Of a stretch of DNA of 64,000 bases, positions 1-8,523 are shown piece by piece. The number at the start of each line of letters is the position of its first letter. Within the stretch, counting starts at the first letter, position 1. The DNA is from G965116155 sp965116155 (GTDB lineage: Bacteria > Bdellovibrionota > Bdellovibrionia > Bdellovibrionales > UBA1609): positions 744,001 to 808,000 of the forward strand of contig OZ220488.1 in the NCBI GenBank assembly GCA_965116155.1, read 5' to 3'. A program made the translations under genes and the position numbers. The notes beneath the pieces were generated by a model. The model was given only the letters and a program-made list of their open reading frames with translations, did no database searches and was not told where the DNA came from.

Positions 1-2393
1 TTAGGTTGGCTCATAAGCTCCAACGCCAACTTGAGGTCTACATCCAGTACCTCTACATCCTTAGGCACTGAGCGGTACTCTCCTGCCCGCTCCACATAAG
101 GGCCAAAACGCCCTATGCCCACCTTTACTGCTTGCTTGGTTTGGGGGCATTGGCCCAGGTCCTTGGGCAGTTCCAATAAAGCCAAGGCTTTGTCTAAGCT
201 TACGTTCTCTAAAGCCCAGCCCGCAGGTAACGACACCCTTTTGGGCTTATGCCCCTCGGCTGCATCGCCCAGTTGCACATAAGGTCCATAAGGACCATTT
301 AAAGCATACACCCGCTCTTTAGTGTGTGGGCACTCACCCAAAGCATCCACACCGGCTAGCTTTTGGTCAATTAGCTTGTGAGCATCCTGGGGCTGCATAT
401 CCGCAGGGGCCTGATTAAACTGCAGGCTTGCGCACTCCACTCCCTCGCCCGCTGCAGCCTTGCGGCACACATAAGCCCCATAGCGCCCCACTCTAAAATC
501 CAAACCCTCAAAACCACTCAGGCTTATGCTGCGTGATTTGTCAGGCTCTACGCTTTTTTCCTTAGACTCCACCTGAGCCAGCAGGCCTTTTTTGCCTTTA
601 TAGATTTGCGTTAAATACTGCACCCAATCCAGCTCGCCACGGGCGATTTGGTCTAAGCTTTCTTCCATGCCCGAAGTAAAATCCAAATCCACATAGTCCG
701 AAAAATGCTGCGCCAAAAGCCGGTGCACCACCAAGGCCGTAAAACTAGGCACCAACTGGTTGGCATTTTTATGCACATAACCCCGGTCTTGAATGGTAGA
801 AATAATAGAAGCATAAGTCGAAGGCCGCCCCACGCCGGCCTGCTCTAGGCTCTGCACTAAAGAAGCCTCGGTTAAACGCGCCGGAGGCTGCGATACGTGC
901 TCCTTAGCCTCAAAAGAGCGCATCTTAAGCGTGTCGCCCTTAGTAAGCTGCGGCAAAAGGGCCTCTTTGTCGCTTAAAAAGTCATCCCCATAAAGCCTAA
1001 AAAAACCATCAAACACCACCCTTTGCCCCCGCAGCACAAATACCGCATCATTCTTGGCTACATGGAACTGCACACTGGAAAGCTCCAGCTTGGCGTCTGG
1101 CATTTGCGAGGCCAAAGCCCGCTTCCAAATCAGGTCGTACAGCTTAAACTCCATTGCCTGCAGCCCTAGCTCTTGGGGCGATGCAAAGCTCTGCCCCGCA
1201 GGCCTTATGGCCTCATGCGCCTCCTGCGCCGCCTTGGCTTTTTTGGCCTTGTAATTGCGCGCCGCCGCGGGCACGTACTCTTTGCCAAAGCGTTTTTGCA
1301 CAAAAGCCCTCGCGGCCGATACCGCCTCTTGGGACATCTGCACCGAGTCCGTACGCATATAGGTGATATACCCCTGCTCGTACAGTTTTTGAGCCACTCG
1401 CATACACTCTTTAGCGCTTAAACCCAGTTTGCGATTAGCCTCTTGCTGCAAGCTAGACGTAATAAAAGGCGGCTTGGGCGAACGGCTTTGAGTGCGGCTG
1501 GTTAGATCATGCACCCGCCACTCGGGCTCTAAGTTTTTAGCAATGCTCTCAGCTTGGTCGATTTTAAGATGTAAAAACTGCCCGCGCTTATCCTTTAGCA
1601 GGCCCGACCCATCTGTAGCCAGCTCTGAGCCTTTGGCGATTTTTTGCCCCTTAAATTGCGTCATATGCGCTGTTAAGGGCGCGCCAGATTTTGCAGTTAC
1701 AAGCTCCGCTGCCAAACTAGCGTAGGGGGTTTTTACAAAACGCAACCTCTCGTGCTCACGCTCACAGACCAATCGCAAAGCTACAGACTGCACCCTGCCA
1801 GCTGAGAGGCCATAGGCGACCTTTTTCCACAAAAAAGGCGAAAGCGTAAAACCCACCAGACGATCCAAAATGCGCCGCGCCTCTTGGGCCGAAACCAAAT
1901 CGCGGTCGATACTGCGCGTATTGTGCAGGGCGTTTTTTATGGCTTGCGATGTGATCTCGTGAAACACCATGCGCTTAACCGGCACCTTGGGCTTGAGCAG
2001 CTCTAATAAGTGCCAGCTGATGCTCTCACCTTCACGGTCTTCATCCGTCGCCAAAATCAGCTCACTGGCAGTGGCGAGCTTTTTTTTAAGCGCGCTGACC
2101 ACTTTGGCCTTTGTGCGCGGCACGCAATAAATGGGGCGGAATTTATTTTCTACATCCACCCCCAGTCTGGCCCACTTGTGCACTTTGTACTTGGCCGGAA
2201 TATCCTTAACGCTCTGAGGCAGGTCTCGCACATGCCCCATACAGCTCTCTACCACATAGCCCGGGCCCAAAAAACGCCGCATAGTGCGCGCCTTGGTGGG
2301 CGACTCCACCACCACCAGCTGCTTGGCTCCCGATAGGTCCGCGTGTGCCTTGGCACTCGGACGCTTGGAGGTCTTTTTCTTTCTACCCGCCAT
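1..2393 (-). CDS. topA: DNA topoisomerase I (partial, 3' end outside window)
   Basis: Type IA topoisomerase that relaxes negatively supercoiled DNA. About 797 codons are visible and the gene runs off the left edge. A Lys-rich N-terminus is followed by the Toprim domain (VVVESPTKA near residue 28, metal-binding DEDREGE near 117), and the catalytic tyrosine lies in ITYMRTDS near residue 342. The visible C-terminus has small repeats with GRYGAYV, GPYGPYV and GRFGPYV, as in bacterial enzymes whose tail repeats bind DNA. The ATG at 2393 follows GGGGCAGTT, an acceptable ribosome site. It lies 30 bp downstream of the nucleoside transporter on the same strand, so the two may be co-transcribed. Confidence 0.96.
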   Translation of the reverse strand, partial: MAGRKKKTSKRPSAKAHADLSGAKQLVVVESPTKARTMRRFLGPGYVVESCMGHVRDLPQSVKDIPAKYKVHKWARLGVDVENKFRPIYCVPRTKAKVVSALKKKLATASELILATDEDREGESISWHLLELLKPKVPVKRMVFHEITSQAIKNALHNTRSIDRDLVSAQEARRILDRLVGFTLSPFLWKKVAYGLSAGRVQSVALRLVCEREHERLRFVKTPYASLAAELVTAKSGAPLTAHMTQFKGQKIAKGSELATDGSGLLKDKRGQFLHLKIDQAESIAKNLEPEWRVHDLTSRTQSRSPKPPFITSSLQQEANRKLGLSAKECMRVAQKLYEQGYITYMRTDSVQMSQEAVSAARAFVQKRFGKEYVPAAARNYKAKKAKAAQEAHEAIRPAGQSFASPQELGLQAMEFKLYDLIWKRALASQMPDAKLELSSVQFHVAKNDAVFVLRGQRVVFDGFFRLYGDDFLSDKEALLPQLTKGDTLKMRSFEAKEHVSQPPARLTEASLVQSLEQAGVGRPSTYASIISTIQDRGYVHKNANQLVPSFTALVVHRLLAQHFSDYVDLDFTSGMEESLDQIARGELDWVQYLTQIYKGKKGLLAQVESKEKSVEPDKSRSISLSGFEGLDFRVGRYGAYVCRKAAAGEGVECASLQFNQAPADMQPQDAHKLIDQKLAGVDALGECPHTKERVYALNGPYGPYVQLGDAAEGHKPKRVSLPAGWALENVSLDKALALLELPKDLGQCPQTKQAVKVGIGRFGPYVERAGEYRSVPKDVEVLDVDLKLALELMSQP

Positions 2394-2423
2394 AACTGCC
2401 CCAGGGTAAACCCAGCCTCCGAT

Positions 2424-3722
2424 TCAAATCAATAGCCCAGCTATAGAGGCGGTTAAAAAAGCGGCCAGCGAGCCACCAATGACCGCCCGCACCCCCAATT
2501 GGGCCATAGGGCGGCACTGATTGGGGGCCAAAGGGCGCATGCCCTCAACCTGTATGGCAATGGAGCTAAAGTTAGCAAACCCACACAAGGCATACGACAG
2601 CACCACCACGCTGTGATCGCTCAAAAGGTGCATCACCTTGGTGAGCTCCAAATAAGCCACAAACTCGTTTATGATCATCTTTTGCCCCAGCAACGACCCC
2701 GCCACGAGAGCCTCGCTCCATGGCACTCCAAGCAGCAGCGCCACAGGGCAAAACACCCAGCCCACCACCACGGACAGACTCAGCACAGGCTCGGAGGAGC
2801 CAAGCATTTTTGGCACCAAGGCACCGCCCCACTCATTAAAACCTATCATCACCCCAAGATGCGCCAGGCCAGCATCACATACCGCAATAAGGGCCATAGC
2901 AGCAATGAGCATAGCACCCACGTTGAGGGCCATTTGCAGGCCCTCGTACGAGCCCTGGGTGGCAGCGTGGATCCAGTTTGTAGTGCCCAGATTGGTGGTC
3001 TTGGGAACAGCGTTAAGACTTTCGGGCTTTTGGTCCTCGGGGTATAAAATTTTAGCCACCATAATGGCCGCAGGGGCCGACATAACAGAGGCCGTGAGCA
3101 AATGCCCCGCAATATCAGGCACGCGCTCCACCAACCATCCCACATAGGCCATCATAACGCCACCTGCCACCGTGGCCATGCCTCCCACCATAATGCATAG
3201 CAGCTCTGATGGGGTCATGTTTTTTAAAAACACCCTAGCCGCTAAAAAGCCCTCAATTTGCCCCACAAAAACATTCGCCGCCACACTGGCCGACTCCGCC
3301 CCACTGGCGCCAAGGGTCTTGTGCATCACCCATGCCATGAGCCGCACCACTTGCTGCATCACATTAAAATGGTAAAGCAGGCTCATAAGGGCCGAAAAAA
3401 ATATAATAGCCGGCAGCACCTGAAAAGCGAAGCTAAACCCGTACTTTTGCACATTGGCAAAGTCGCCAAACACAAATTCTGCCCCTTGGGCAGAAAAACC
3501 CAAAAAACTAATAAGCGCATCATTGGCCCATAAAAACAAAAACTTCAGCGGCCCCTGAAAACCCCAACGGGGAGCTCCTAAAATCAAAAGCCCCAGCACC
3601 AACTGCAGGCCCAACCCCCAGAACAAAGCACGCCAAGAAAAGCGCGCCCTATCTCGCGAGAGCAACCAAGCCAAAAACACAAAAGCAAACAGGCCAGCTA
3701 GTTTTATTGCTACTTCCAACAC
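2424..3722 (-). CDS. NupC/CNT-family concentrative nucleoside transporter
   Basis: Inner-membrane nucleoside importer driven by H+ or Na+ (concentrative nucleoside transporter family). The 432-residue product has many hydrophobic segments. It shows the family's nucleoside-recognition and gate regions (GQIEGFLAARVFLKNMT, the later NEFVAYLEL, and CGFANFSSIAIQ close to the C-terminus). Length fits NupC-type proteins (about 400-430). I chose the GTG at 3722 because AGGAG lies 5 bases upstream; the upstream ATG at 3755 would add 11 polar residues without a ribosome site. It lies just upstream of topA on the same strand. Pairing a nucleoside importer with topA suggests nothing functional beyond shared transcription. 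Substrate range cannot be read from the sequence. Confidence 0.92.
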   Translation of the reverse strand: MLEVAIKLAGLFAFVFLAWLLSRDRARFSWRALFWGLGLQLVLGLLILGAPRWGFQGPLKFLFLWANDALISFLGFSAQGAEFVFGDFANVQKYGFSFAFQVLPAIIFFSALMSLLYHFNVMQQVVRLMAWVMHKTLGASGAESASVAANVFVGQIEGFLAARVFLKNMTPSELLCIMVGGMATVAGGVMMAYVGWLVERVPDIAGHLLTASVMSAPAAIMVAKILYPEDQKPESLNAVPKTTNLGTTNWIHAATQGSYEGLQMALNVGAMLIAAMALIAVCDAGLAHLGVMIGFNEWGGALVPKMLGSSEPVLSLSVVVGWVFCPVALLLGVPWSEALVAGSLLGQKMIINEFVAYLELTKVMHLLSDHSVVVLSYALCGFANFSSIAIQVEGMRPLAPNQCRPMAQLGVRAVIGGSLAAFLTASIAGLLI

Positions 3723-3759
3723 ACAAGCTCCTTTACTAAGGGACCGCCCACACATACAA

Positions 3760-3789
3760 TGCCTAAATTAGGAGTGCCTAAATTAGGAG
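3760..3789. repeat. Tandem 15-bp duplication carrying the ribosome site
   Basis: TGCCTAAATTAGGAG occurs twice head to tail, immediately before the GTG of the DUF6580 gene. Each copy contains the palindrome CCTAAATTAGG and an AGGAG; the second copy runs into AGGAGGCGAGG and is the functional ribosome site. The duplication could be an operator or simple slippage. Confidence 0.7.
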
Positions 3790-3795
3790 GCGAGG

Positions 3796-4365
3796 GTGAA
3801 AGTTTTTATTGGCCTTGTGCTTTGCGCTGTGGTGGTATTTTTTAAGCTGGTCCCTTTGGGGCCTAATTTTAGCCCCCTTCTGGCACTGGGGCTGTGGAGC
3901 TGCGTAGGGGCTTCGTCGCGCGGCAGGGCCTTGTTTTATGTGCCGTTTTTTCTGCTGGGCGCATTACTAGGCGATTACCTGGGGCACGGCTTTTACCAAG
4001 GGGCTTGGGGGGTATACATTAGCTTGGGCTTAGTGTTGCTTTTGGGCCTGGGCCTGCAGGCAGATAACCCCAGCACCAAGGCGCTTGCTGCAGTGTGGAG
4101 CTTGGGGTCCTTTGGTGCCGCTGGGGTGTTTTTTTTGAGCTCTAATTTTTTTGTGTGGCTTAGCTCGGGCATGTATCCTCTTACCGGTGGGGGTTTGTTG
4201 CAGTGTTACCTTGCAGGAGTGCCGTTTTTTAGGAACTCTCTTTTTAGCACTTTGATTGGTGGCGCTTTGTTGTGGGGAGCTTTACTCTGGAGTGGGCGCT
4301 TTGGCGCGCACCGCCGTGGCGTGTTGCTGCAAGCTAAAAAGGCCGCCACAAGAGTGGCACATTGA
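3796..4365 (+). CDS. DUF6580-family integral membrane protein
   Basis: A 189-residue membrane protein with about five hydrophobic segments. It matches the DUF6580 pattern: NFSPLLALGLW near the N-terminus, a conserved GDYLGHGFYQGAWGVY block, and FFLSSNFFVWLSSGMYP followed by GGLLQCYLAGVPFFRNSL. DUF6580 proteins resemble the substrate-binding subunits of ECF vitamin transporters, but no substrate is established here. GTG start at 3796, with AGGAGG five bases upstream. The stop codon overlaps the TTG start of gpmA (TTGA), so the two genes are translationally coupled. No ECF ATPase or T-subunit gene is nearby. Confidence 0.8.
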   Translation: MKVFIGLVLCAVVVFFKLVPLGPNFSPLLALGLWSCVGASSRGRALFYVPFFLLGALLGDYLGHGFYQGAWGVYISLGLVLLLGLGLQADNPSTKALAAVWSLGSFGAAGVFFLSSNFFVWLSSGMYPLTGGGLLQCYLAGVPFFRNSLFSTLIGGALLWGALLWSGRFGAHRRGVLLQAKKAATRVAH

Positions 4366-5012
4366 GCCAAAAGGGCTGCTTGGTGCTATTGCGGCACGGC
4401 CAGAGCCTGTGGAACCAATCCAACAGATTTACCGGCTGGCAGGATGTGGAGCTTAGCCCTTGCGGCATAAAAGAGGCACAAAAAGCCGGGCTCAGGTTAA
4501 AGCAGCATGCGTTGCACTTTGATATCTGCTACTGCTCGGCGCTTAAACGCGCAAAAGACACCCTCAGCATTGTGCTCCAAAGCCTAGGAGGCGAAAAGCC
4601 CGCCTGTCATTACAGCTTTAAGCTAAACGAGCGCCACTACGGCGCGCTGCAGGGCATGGACAAAGACGAAGCCCGCGCCCGGTACGGCAAAGAACAGATT
4701 TTTAAGTGGCGCCGGCACTTTGATGCCACTCCGCCCCCCGCTGTGGGAGCGGAGAGCCCCGCGCCCCATGAGCCTGTGGTTGAGTCTTTAAGGGACTGTT
4801 ACAACAGGTGCGTGCCTTATTTTGTGCAGCACGTACAGCCTGAAGTGCAAAGGGGTAAAAACGTGCTCGTTGTGGCCCACGGCAACAGCTTGCGCGCTAT
4901 AGTGAAGTTTATAGAAAAAATCTGCGACCAAAAAATCTGCGAGCTCGAAATCCCCACGGGAGTCCCAATTAGAGCGCTAGGAAAATGCCCTGGGACAAAG
5001 CGCAGTCTCTAG
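4362..5012 (+). CDS. gpmA: 2,3-bisphosphoglycerate-dependent phosphoglycerate mutase, C-terminus replaced by repeat
   Basis: Glycolytic enzyme interconverting 3- and 2-phosphoglycerate through a phosphohistidine. LLRHGQSLWN carries the catalytic His12; LNERHYGALQGMDK and VVAHGNSLRAI supply the other active-site Glu and His. The dPGM body is complete up to LEIPTGVP. Family members then continue for roughly 15-25 residues, usually with a tyrosine-rich stretch. Here the reading frame enters a compound palindrome, and the last residues (RALGKCPGTKRSL) are encoded by repeat DNA. The tail loss may lower activity, because the flexible tail of this family closes over the active site. TTG start overlapping the previous stop. 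It may be functional or a recent pseudogene. Confidence 0.9.
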   Translation: MSQKGCLVLLRHGQSLWNQSNRFTGWQDVELSPCGIKEAQKAGLRLKQHALHFDICYCSALKRAKDTLSIVLQSLGGEKPACHYSFKLNERHYGALQGMDKDEARARYGKEQIFKWRRHFDATPPPAVGAESPAPHEPVVESLRDCYNRCVPYFVQHVQPEVQRGKNVLVVAHGNSLRAIVKFIEKICDQKICELEIPTGVPIRALGKCPGTKRSL

Positions 5013-5091
5013 CGCAACCCCCTTTAGGGGGTGTCCGCGATAGAGACAAGCGTCCCGCAGGGCATTTTCCGACCTATAAGGCTTCTACGAC
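4969..5091 (+). repeat. Compound palindrome, type A (inside the gpmA 3' end)
   Basis: Begins with the border TTAGAGCGCTAG (4969-4980). Outer arms GGAAAATGCCCTGGGAC (4980-4996) and GTCCCGCAGGGCATTTTCC (5052-5070) pair apart from a 2-base bulge. Middle stem GTCTCTA/TAGAGAC and tip ACCCCC/GGGGGT follow inside. The copy ends in GACCTATAAGG and then passes into a different repeat family at 5090. The outer stem sequence is unlike most other copies yet stays paired. Confidence 0.85.
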
Positions 5092-5135
5092 CCTGCAAAT
5101 GAGGTCTAAGTGCGTACCTGAAATGAGGATACTCT
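5090..5135 (+). repeat. Type B repeat, truncated copy
   Basis: CCCTGCAAATGAGGTCTAAG continuing to GTGCGTACCTGAA matches the start of the full copy at 20431. The remaining two thirds, including the right inverted repeat, are missing. Confidence 0.75.
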
Positions 5136-5147
5136 AGATCGTCGTGA

Positions 5148-5280
5148 CTGAAGTATGTTCTCCGGCTTCCGGCTGGCGCGTACTCATGCCACATTAGGGT
5201 TTTAATACTGTATCTTAACGAGCTCTACATTTTTACGCCTTGCTCAGACGCACCAGAGTCAGCCGGAGAACATACTTCAG
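5148..5280. repeat. 20-bp perfect inverted repeat spanning 133 bp
   Basis: CTGAAGTATGTTCTCCGGCT (5148-5167) is repeated in exact reverse complement at 5261-5280. The enclosed DNA includes CTTCCGGCTGGCG, also found near 11674, so it belongs to the genome's repeat repertoire. No open frame fills it. Confidence 0.85.
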
Positions 5281-5452
5281 CACAAAGGGCTAACACGCAG
5301 AACCTTTAGAAGGTTCATATTCCGTGCACTATAGAGCCTCTTGTTTTGCAGGGTTTTTCATACTAAACACCATAAACCCTGCAAATACAGAACCCACAAT
5401 ATCAACAAAATTAACAATAATTACAGATGGTTATATGATACTTCAGCGTCGA

Positions 5453-5808
5453 CTAATTCGCGCCGGAGGACTGCCGGGGCGGGCCATATGCAGGCAGCAG
5501 ATTAATTTCATCATCTTCTGTAATGGTCTGCCCGTCAATAGCAATTGGGTACATCATGCTAGAAGAGTTGTGGTCGTTGTGCTCTTCGCCTACGGCATGT
5601 CCAAACTCATGTTCTATGAGGGGCGCCCTTCATCACTCAAACAAAGCATGAACGAGAGAGCTTCCATATAACTCCAATCGTATGGGGTAGTGGTACAACA
5701 ACAGTCCGCACCACGGTCTATTTTTATAGTAGCTGGCAAAAAGTCACACACGTAGTACCGTCCTCCATAGAGTGCCAAGTCACATCCGCCCACTAGCGTA
5801 ATTACAGA
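5453..5808 (-). pseudogene. Broken matrixin-type zinc metalloprotease
   Basis: Minus-strand remnant. One frame gives LALYGGRYYVCDFLP, TIKIDRGADCC and PYDWSYMEALSFML before a stop. The next frame gives LIEHEFGHAVGEEHN, a zinc-binding HExGHxxGxxH motif followed by SSMMYP, a typical Met-turn, and it ends in a TAG at 5453. The two pieces look like consecutive parts of one protease separated by a frameshift, and no start codon or signal peptide remains. It resembles the intact gene at 7692 in its HEFGHA-G motif. It is most likely a dead paralogue; a sequencing error could account for the shift but not for the missing N-terminus. Confidence 0.7.
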
Positions 5809-6014
5809 TCAAACAAAACTGCATAAGCACGCACATAAGCATAAAAATACTTTTCACGCTGCGTTGTGGCTGTACATATGTATGCGTATTGTGCATAGTG
5901 CTTGAGAATGAAAAATTGGAGCCTTTTCATGGGCATTGGGGACAGAACAGCAGGGAATGTGTTATGGACCCGTATCTTTTTAAAGCACAACAAAAAGAAT
6001 ATGGAAAATAAATT
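5809..6014. other. Intergenic stretch before the Rpn gene
   Basis: No gene seen. AT-rich with no palindrome of the dispersed families. A 15-codon reading frame (MDPYLFKAQQKEYGK) ends just before the Rpn start and looks fortuitous. No clear promoter. Confidence 0.4.
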
Positions 6015-7016
6015 ATGGCACCAGAAAGAAAAGCAAGCTTAAACACCCACTACACCAACACGCATGATCGGTTCTTTAGGAGCTGTTTTTCTCATGTTGC
6101 GTATGCCAGGGCGCTGTTTCAGGTTTGGCTTCCCGAGCAGATGCAGGCGATGTTAAATTTTGAGGCGATAGAGAACAAGGAGTCATCTTTGCCATCCATA
6201 GCGAAGGAGTCGGATCTTTTATTTTCTGCAGGCTCTAAAGGCAAAAGAGAAATCTGCATTCTTTTGGAGCACAAGCATCAAAGGCATCTTAGAAACACAT
6301 ACAGGCAGATGGCAGATTATAGGGTAGCGATAAAGCATTCTGCATTATCTCGCAATGAGAGGCCTGTTATTGTGAATTGCATTTTTTACCACGGGCGACA
6401 AGTGTGGGAAAAGCAGCAAAAGCAAGGCATATATAGGGTCACTTACGATGCCGGCATTGATGGCATTGAGTCTTTGTTGCTTCATTTTCATGTGCTCGAT
6501 CTAGGGCGCATGGATGAGTCTTTATGGCCTTCTAAAGGCGCGCTGCACTCTATTTTGTATGCGCTATTAAAGGTGCCACAGCTGGGCGATAGGGTGCGTA
6601 CGGAGGGGCAGGAATTTTTTAGGCACTTTCTCTATCACCTGGACCGGGAGGATACTATTAATCTTTTGCCAAGTGTTGTATCCTACATTGCAGATGTTAG
6701 TAATTTGAACTACAACGAGGTCTTGAATATGGCAAAATCGAGCGAAGCAAAAAATTTAAACTTTCTCGAAAACTGGGAAAAAATTATGGGCAACCCTTGG
6801 AAAGAGGACGGCCGCAAACAGGGCCTAGAGAAAGGCCTCAAACAAGGCCGTGTAGAGGGTTTAGAAACGGGCCTGAAAAAAGGCCTAGAGAAAGGCCGTG
6901 CAGAGGAGCGTGTGGCCGTGGCGGTGAATATGCTGAAGGAGGGATTTTCTATCCCCATAATTGTCAAAGCCACTGGCCTTTCTGCAAATGAAATTGCGGC
7001 GCTCAAGAAGGGCTAG
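6015..7016 (+). CDS. Rpn-family recombination-promoting nuclease / putative transposase
   Basis: PD-(D/E)XK-type nuclease family; E. coli Rpn proteins (RpnA-E) raise recA-independent recombination and have been linked to horizontal DNA exchange. Seen here: NTHDRFFRSCFSH at the N-terminus (the family's HDxxF entry), ESDLLFSAGSKGKREICILLEHKHQ at about 65-95 with the DLL and LLEHK catalytic strand pattern, and YRQMADYRVAIKH. A C-terminal run of GLEKGLKQGR-type repeats (about 263-297) precedes a short helical tail with a possible helix-turn-helix (IVKATGLSANEIAALKKG). Length 333 is normal. It sits alone among gene debris and repeats. An ATG start is used; the ribosome site is weak. Possible role in moving the nearby repeats is speculation. 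Confidence 0.88.
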   Translation: MAPERKASLNTHYTNTHDRFFRSCFSHVAYARALFQVWLPEQMQAMLNFEAIENKESSLPSIAKESDLLFSAGSKGKREICILLEHKHQRHLRNTYRQMADYRVAIKHSALSRNERPVIVNCIFYHGRQVWEKQQKQGIYRVTYDAGIDGIESLLLHFHVLDLGRMDESLWPSKGALHSILYALLKVPQLGDRVRTEGQEFFRHFLYHLDREDTINLLPSVVSYIADVSNLNYNEVLNMAKSSEAKNLNFLENWEKIMGNPWKEDGRKQGLEKGLKQGRVEGLETGLKKGLEKGRAEERVAVAVNMLKEGFSIPIIVKATGLSANEIAALKKG

Positions 7017-7025
7017 TTGTTCTTT

Positions 7026-7052
7026 GCCACTCGCAGATACTCTGCGAGTGGC
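7026..7052. terminator. 12-bp perfect hairpin after the Rpn gene
   Basis: GCCACTCGCAGA and TCTGCGAGTGGC with loop TAC, 10 bp past the stop codon. There is no U-tract, so it may be a transcript-end stabiliser rather than a complete intrinsic terminator. Confidence 0.5.
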
Positions 7053-7150
7053 CTTCCACTAAAAAGTTCACTAAAAACTGTCCAATTTATAGAGGGTTGA
7101 CCCGCAAGGCGCACAATGTGTTATAGGGCGGTTTAGATGCTGGAGAAATT

Positions 7151-7348
7151 ATGGCCAGTCAGCTCATGAAACTGGTGCTTTTGTTAAAGCACGGAGCCGA
7201 CATCACCATCAAAGACAGTTCTAATCGCATGGCTATTTCGTATATGAATGAAGCTGCTGTAATTCACACCCGCGCAGCTTTGCCCTTTATTTCACAAGAA
7301 CATCAAAAGCTTGCCATACGCATCTGCGAGCACCTACTAACGCACTAG
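7151..7348 (+). pseudogene. Ankyrin-repeat fragment
   Basis: A 65-residue frame containing one recognisable ankyrin unit (VLLLKHGADITIKDSSNRMAI) and a C-terminal helical stretch. A single unit cannot form a stable ankyrin domain, and there is no signal peptide or clear ribosome site, so this is probably the 3' remnant of a longer ankyrin protein in the debris zone. It is not closely similar in sequence to the intact ankyrin lipoprotein at 49967. Confidence 0.5.
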
Positions 7349-7691
7349 CTGCATAAAGCCTTCTATTTTGTGGAGCGCTCCAATAAAAGCTCTACTGTGT
7401 CTTTGATGCTCTGCTTCTGCTGTTACCATGAGGACTGTCATTTTCAGTTCGGAGTGAAGGGCATTAATACTAATGCCGTCTCTGGATAGTGTGGATGCAC
7501 CAGTTGCCCTAACTGTTTTAAATAGAAACACACACAGCTTTTAAGCTGTTTCGTAAAAAGTGTATACATTTTAAGCAAGTGTGTGCCACCCTTTCAATGG
7601 GTTCTAATGGATTGCCAGCATCACGGCGGCATAATGGGCGGTCTTTTTTTTGCATGTCCCTTTGAATAGGTATGCAAAAAGAACCGAGAGC
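7349..7691. other. Region without a convincing gene
   Basis: A 64-codon minus-strand frame at 7337-7531 exists but has no recognisable family, no ribosome site, and overlaps the ankyrin fragment. The rest holds no palindrome of the dispersed families. Taken as part of the decayed island. Confidence 0.4.
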
Positions 7692-8519
7692 ATGAAAAAA
7701 AACTGTCTAATATTCGCAGCCCTAGTACTCTTTTGTGACGCTGCATGGGCAGGCTTGAGTGTGCCAACGCCCATGGACCCTAACCTAGTTCGTTACATAA
7801 AAGAGAACGGATTAGTTTTCTTTGTAGGAGAATCTGTACCAAACAAGTATCACGCAGACATAAAAAAGGCCGCTGCAGCATGGAACCAACATTTGCCAGA
7901 ATATGCCCATATACGACTTGCATTTTCAGAACAAGAGTGGAAGAACGAGGCAAGAAACTCCCACCTTCGACAACACCCAGACAGTGACGGAACAGAGAGC
8001 TTCTTTTCAGGCTTTTTACGCAAGTTCGGATTTTATAACTCCCACGCTGCAATCGAACGCACTATAAAGCAACGCAATGCTGTTCTCGTTCACACGCGCA
8101 ATGTAAACTTCATATCCTTTGTATCAGAAATTCCAAGCTTAAGGGAGCATTACCTATTTCAGCGGCTTAAAGGTTGGAATCCACTGGGAGCTACATTGTT
8201 GATGGGCACGCCTGAGAGTGGCATGCCTGGCATGAAAAATGCGTACACTTCTATAGACATCCACATTATCGATTTGCTACGCAATTTTTGTGCTAGCCAA
8301 GAACAAGAAAAATGCGGCCCCGAGGGCATAAGCTTTTTTGATGTAATGGTGCATGAATTTGGACATGCCCTTGGTTTTGACCACAACCTAACCAACAAAA
8401 AAGATGCTATGTGGCCCAAAAATACCAAGGAGGCCATTCACATAACCGCCGATACGATCCAGCCCCTTCATGAGTCATTTCCCCGTCAGAACACCACTGG
8501 GTCACCCCGTGCACGTTAG
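7692..8519 (+). CDS. Exported matrixin-type zinc metalloprotease
   Basis: A 275-residue secreted metallopeptidase of the M10/matrixin type. A signal peptide (MKKNCLIFAALVLFCDAAWA) is followed by the mature domain. HEFGHALGFDH (His221, Glu222, His225, His231) is the zinc site, followed by the Met-turn KDAMWP. I prefer the ATG at 7692 because it places the signal peptide at the N-terminus; the frame is open 14 codons further up. Long for a bare catalytic domain: about 200 residues lie between signal peptide and zinc motif, including FVGESVPNKYHADIKKAAAAWN, the usual start of matrixin domains. The substrate is unknown. It is probably periplasmic or secreted. It converges on mtaB across a border-motif copy. 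Confidence 0.82.
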   Translation: MKKNCLIFAALVLFCDAAWAGLSVPTPMDPNLVRYIKENGLVFFVGESVPNKYHADIKKAAAAWNQHLPEYAHIRLAFSEQEWKNEARNSHLRQHPDSDGTESFFSGFLRKFGFYNSHAAIERTIKQRNAVLVHTRNVNFISFVSEIPSLREHYLFQRLKGWNPLGATLLMGTPESGMPGMKNAYTSIDIHIIDLLRNFCASQEQEKCGPEGISFFDVMVHEFGHALGFDHNLTNKKDAMWPKNTKEAIHITADTIQPLHESFPRQNTTGSPRAR

Positions 8520-8523
8520 CAGA

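Noticed and set aside
5324..5671. 115-residue plus-strand frame in the debris region
   Set aside because: The minus strand over the same bases carries the zinc motif of a broken metalloprotease; the plus-strand translation has no recognisable features.
7337..7531. 64-residue minus-strand frame
   Set aside because: No ribosome site, no family, overlaps the ankyrin fragment; treated as chance.
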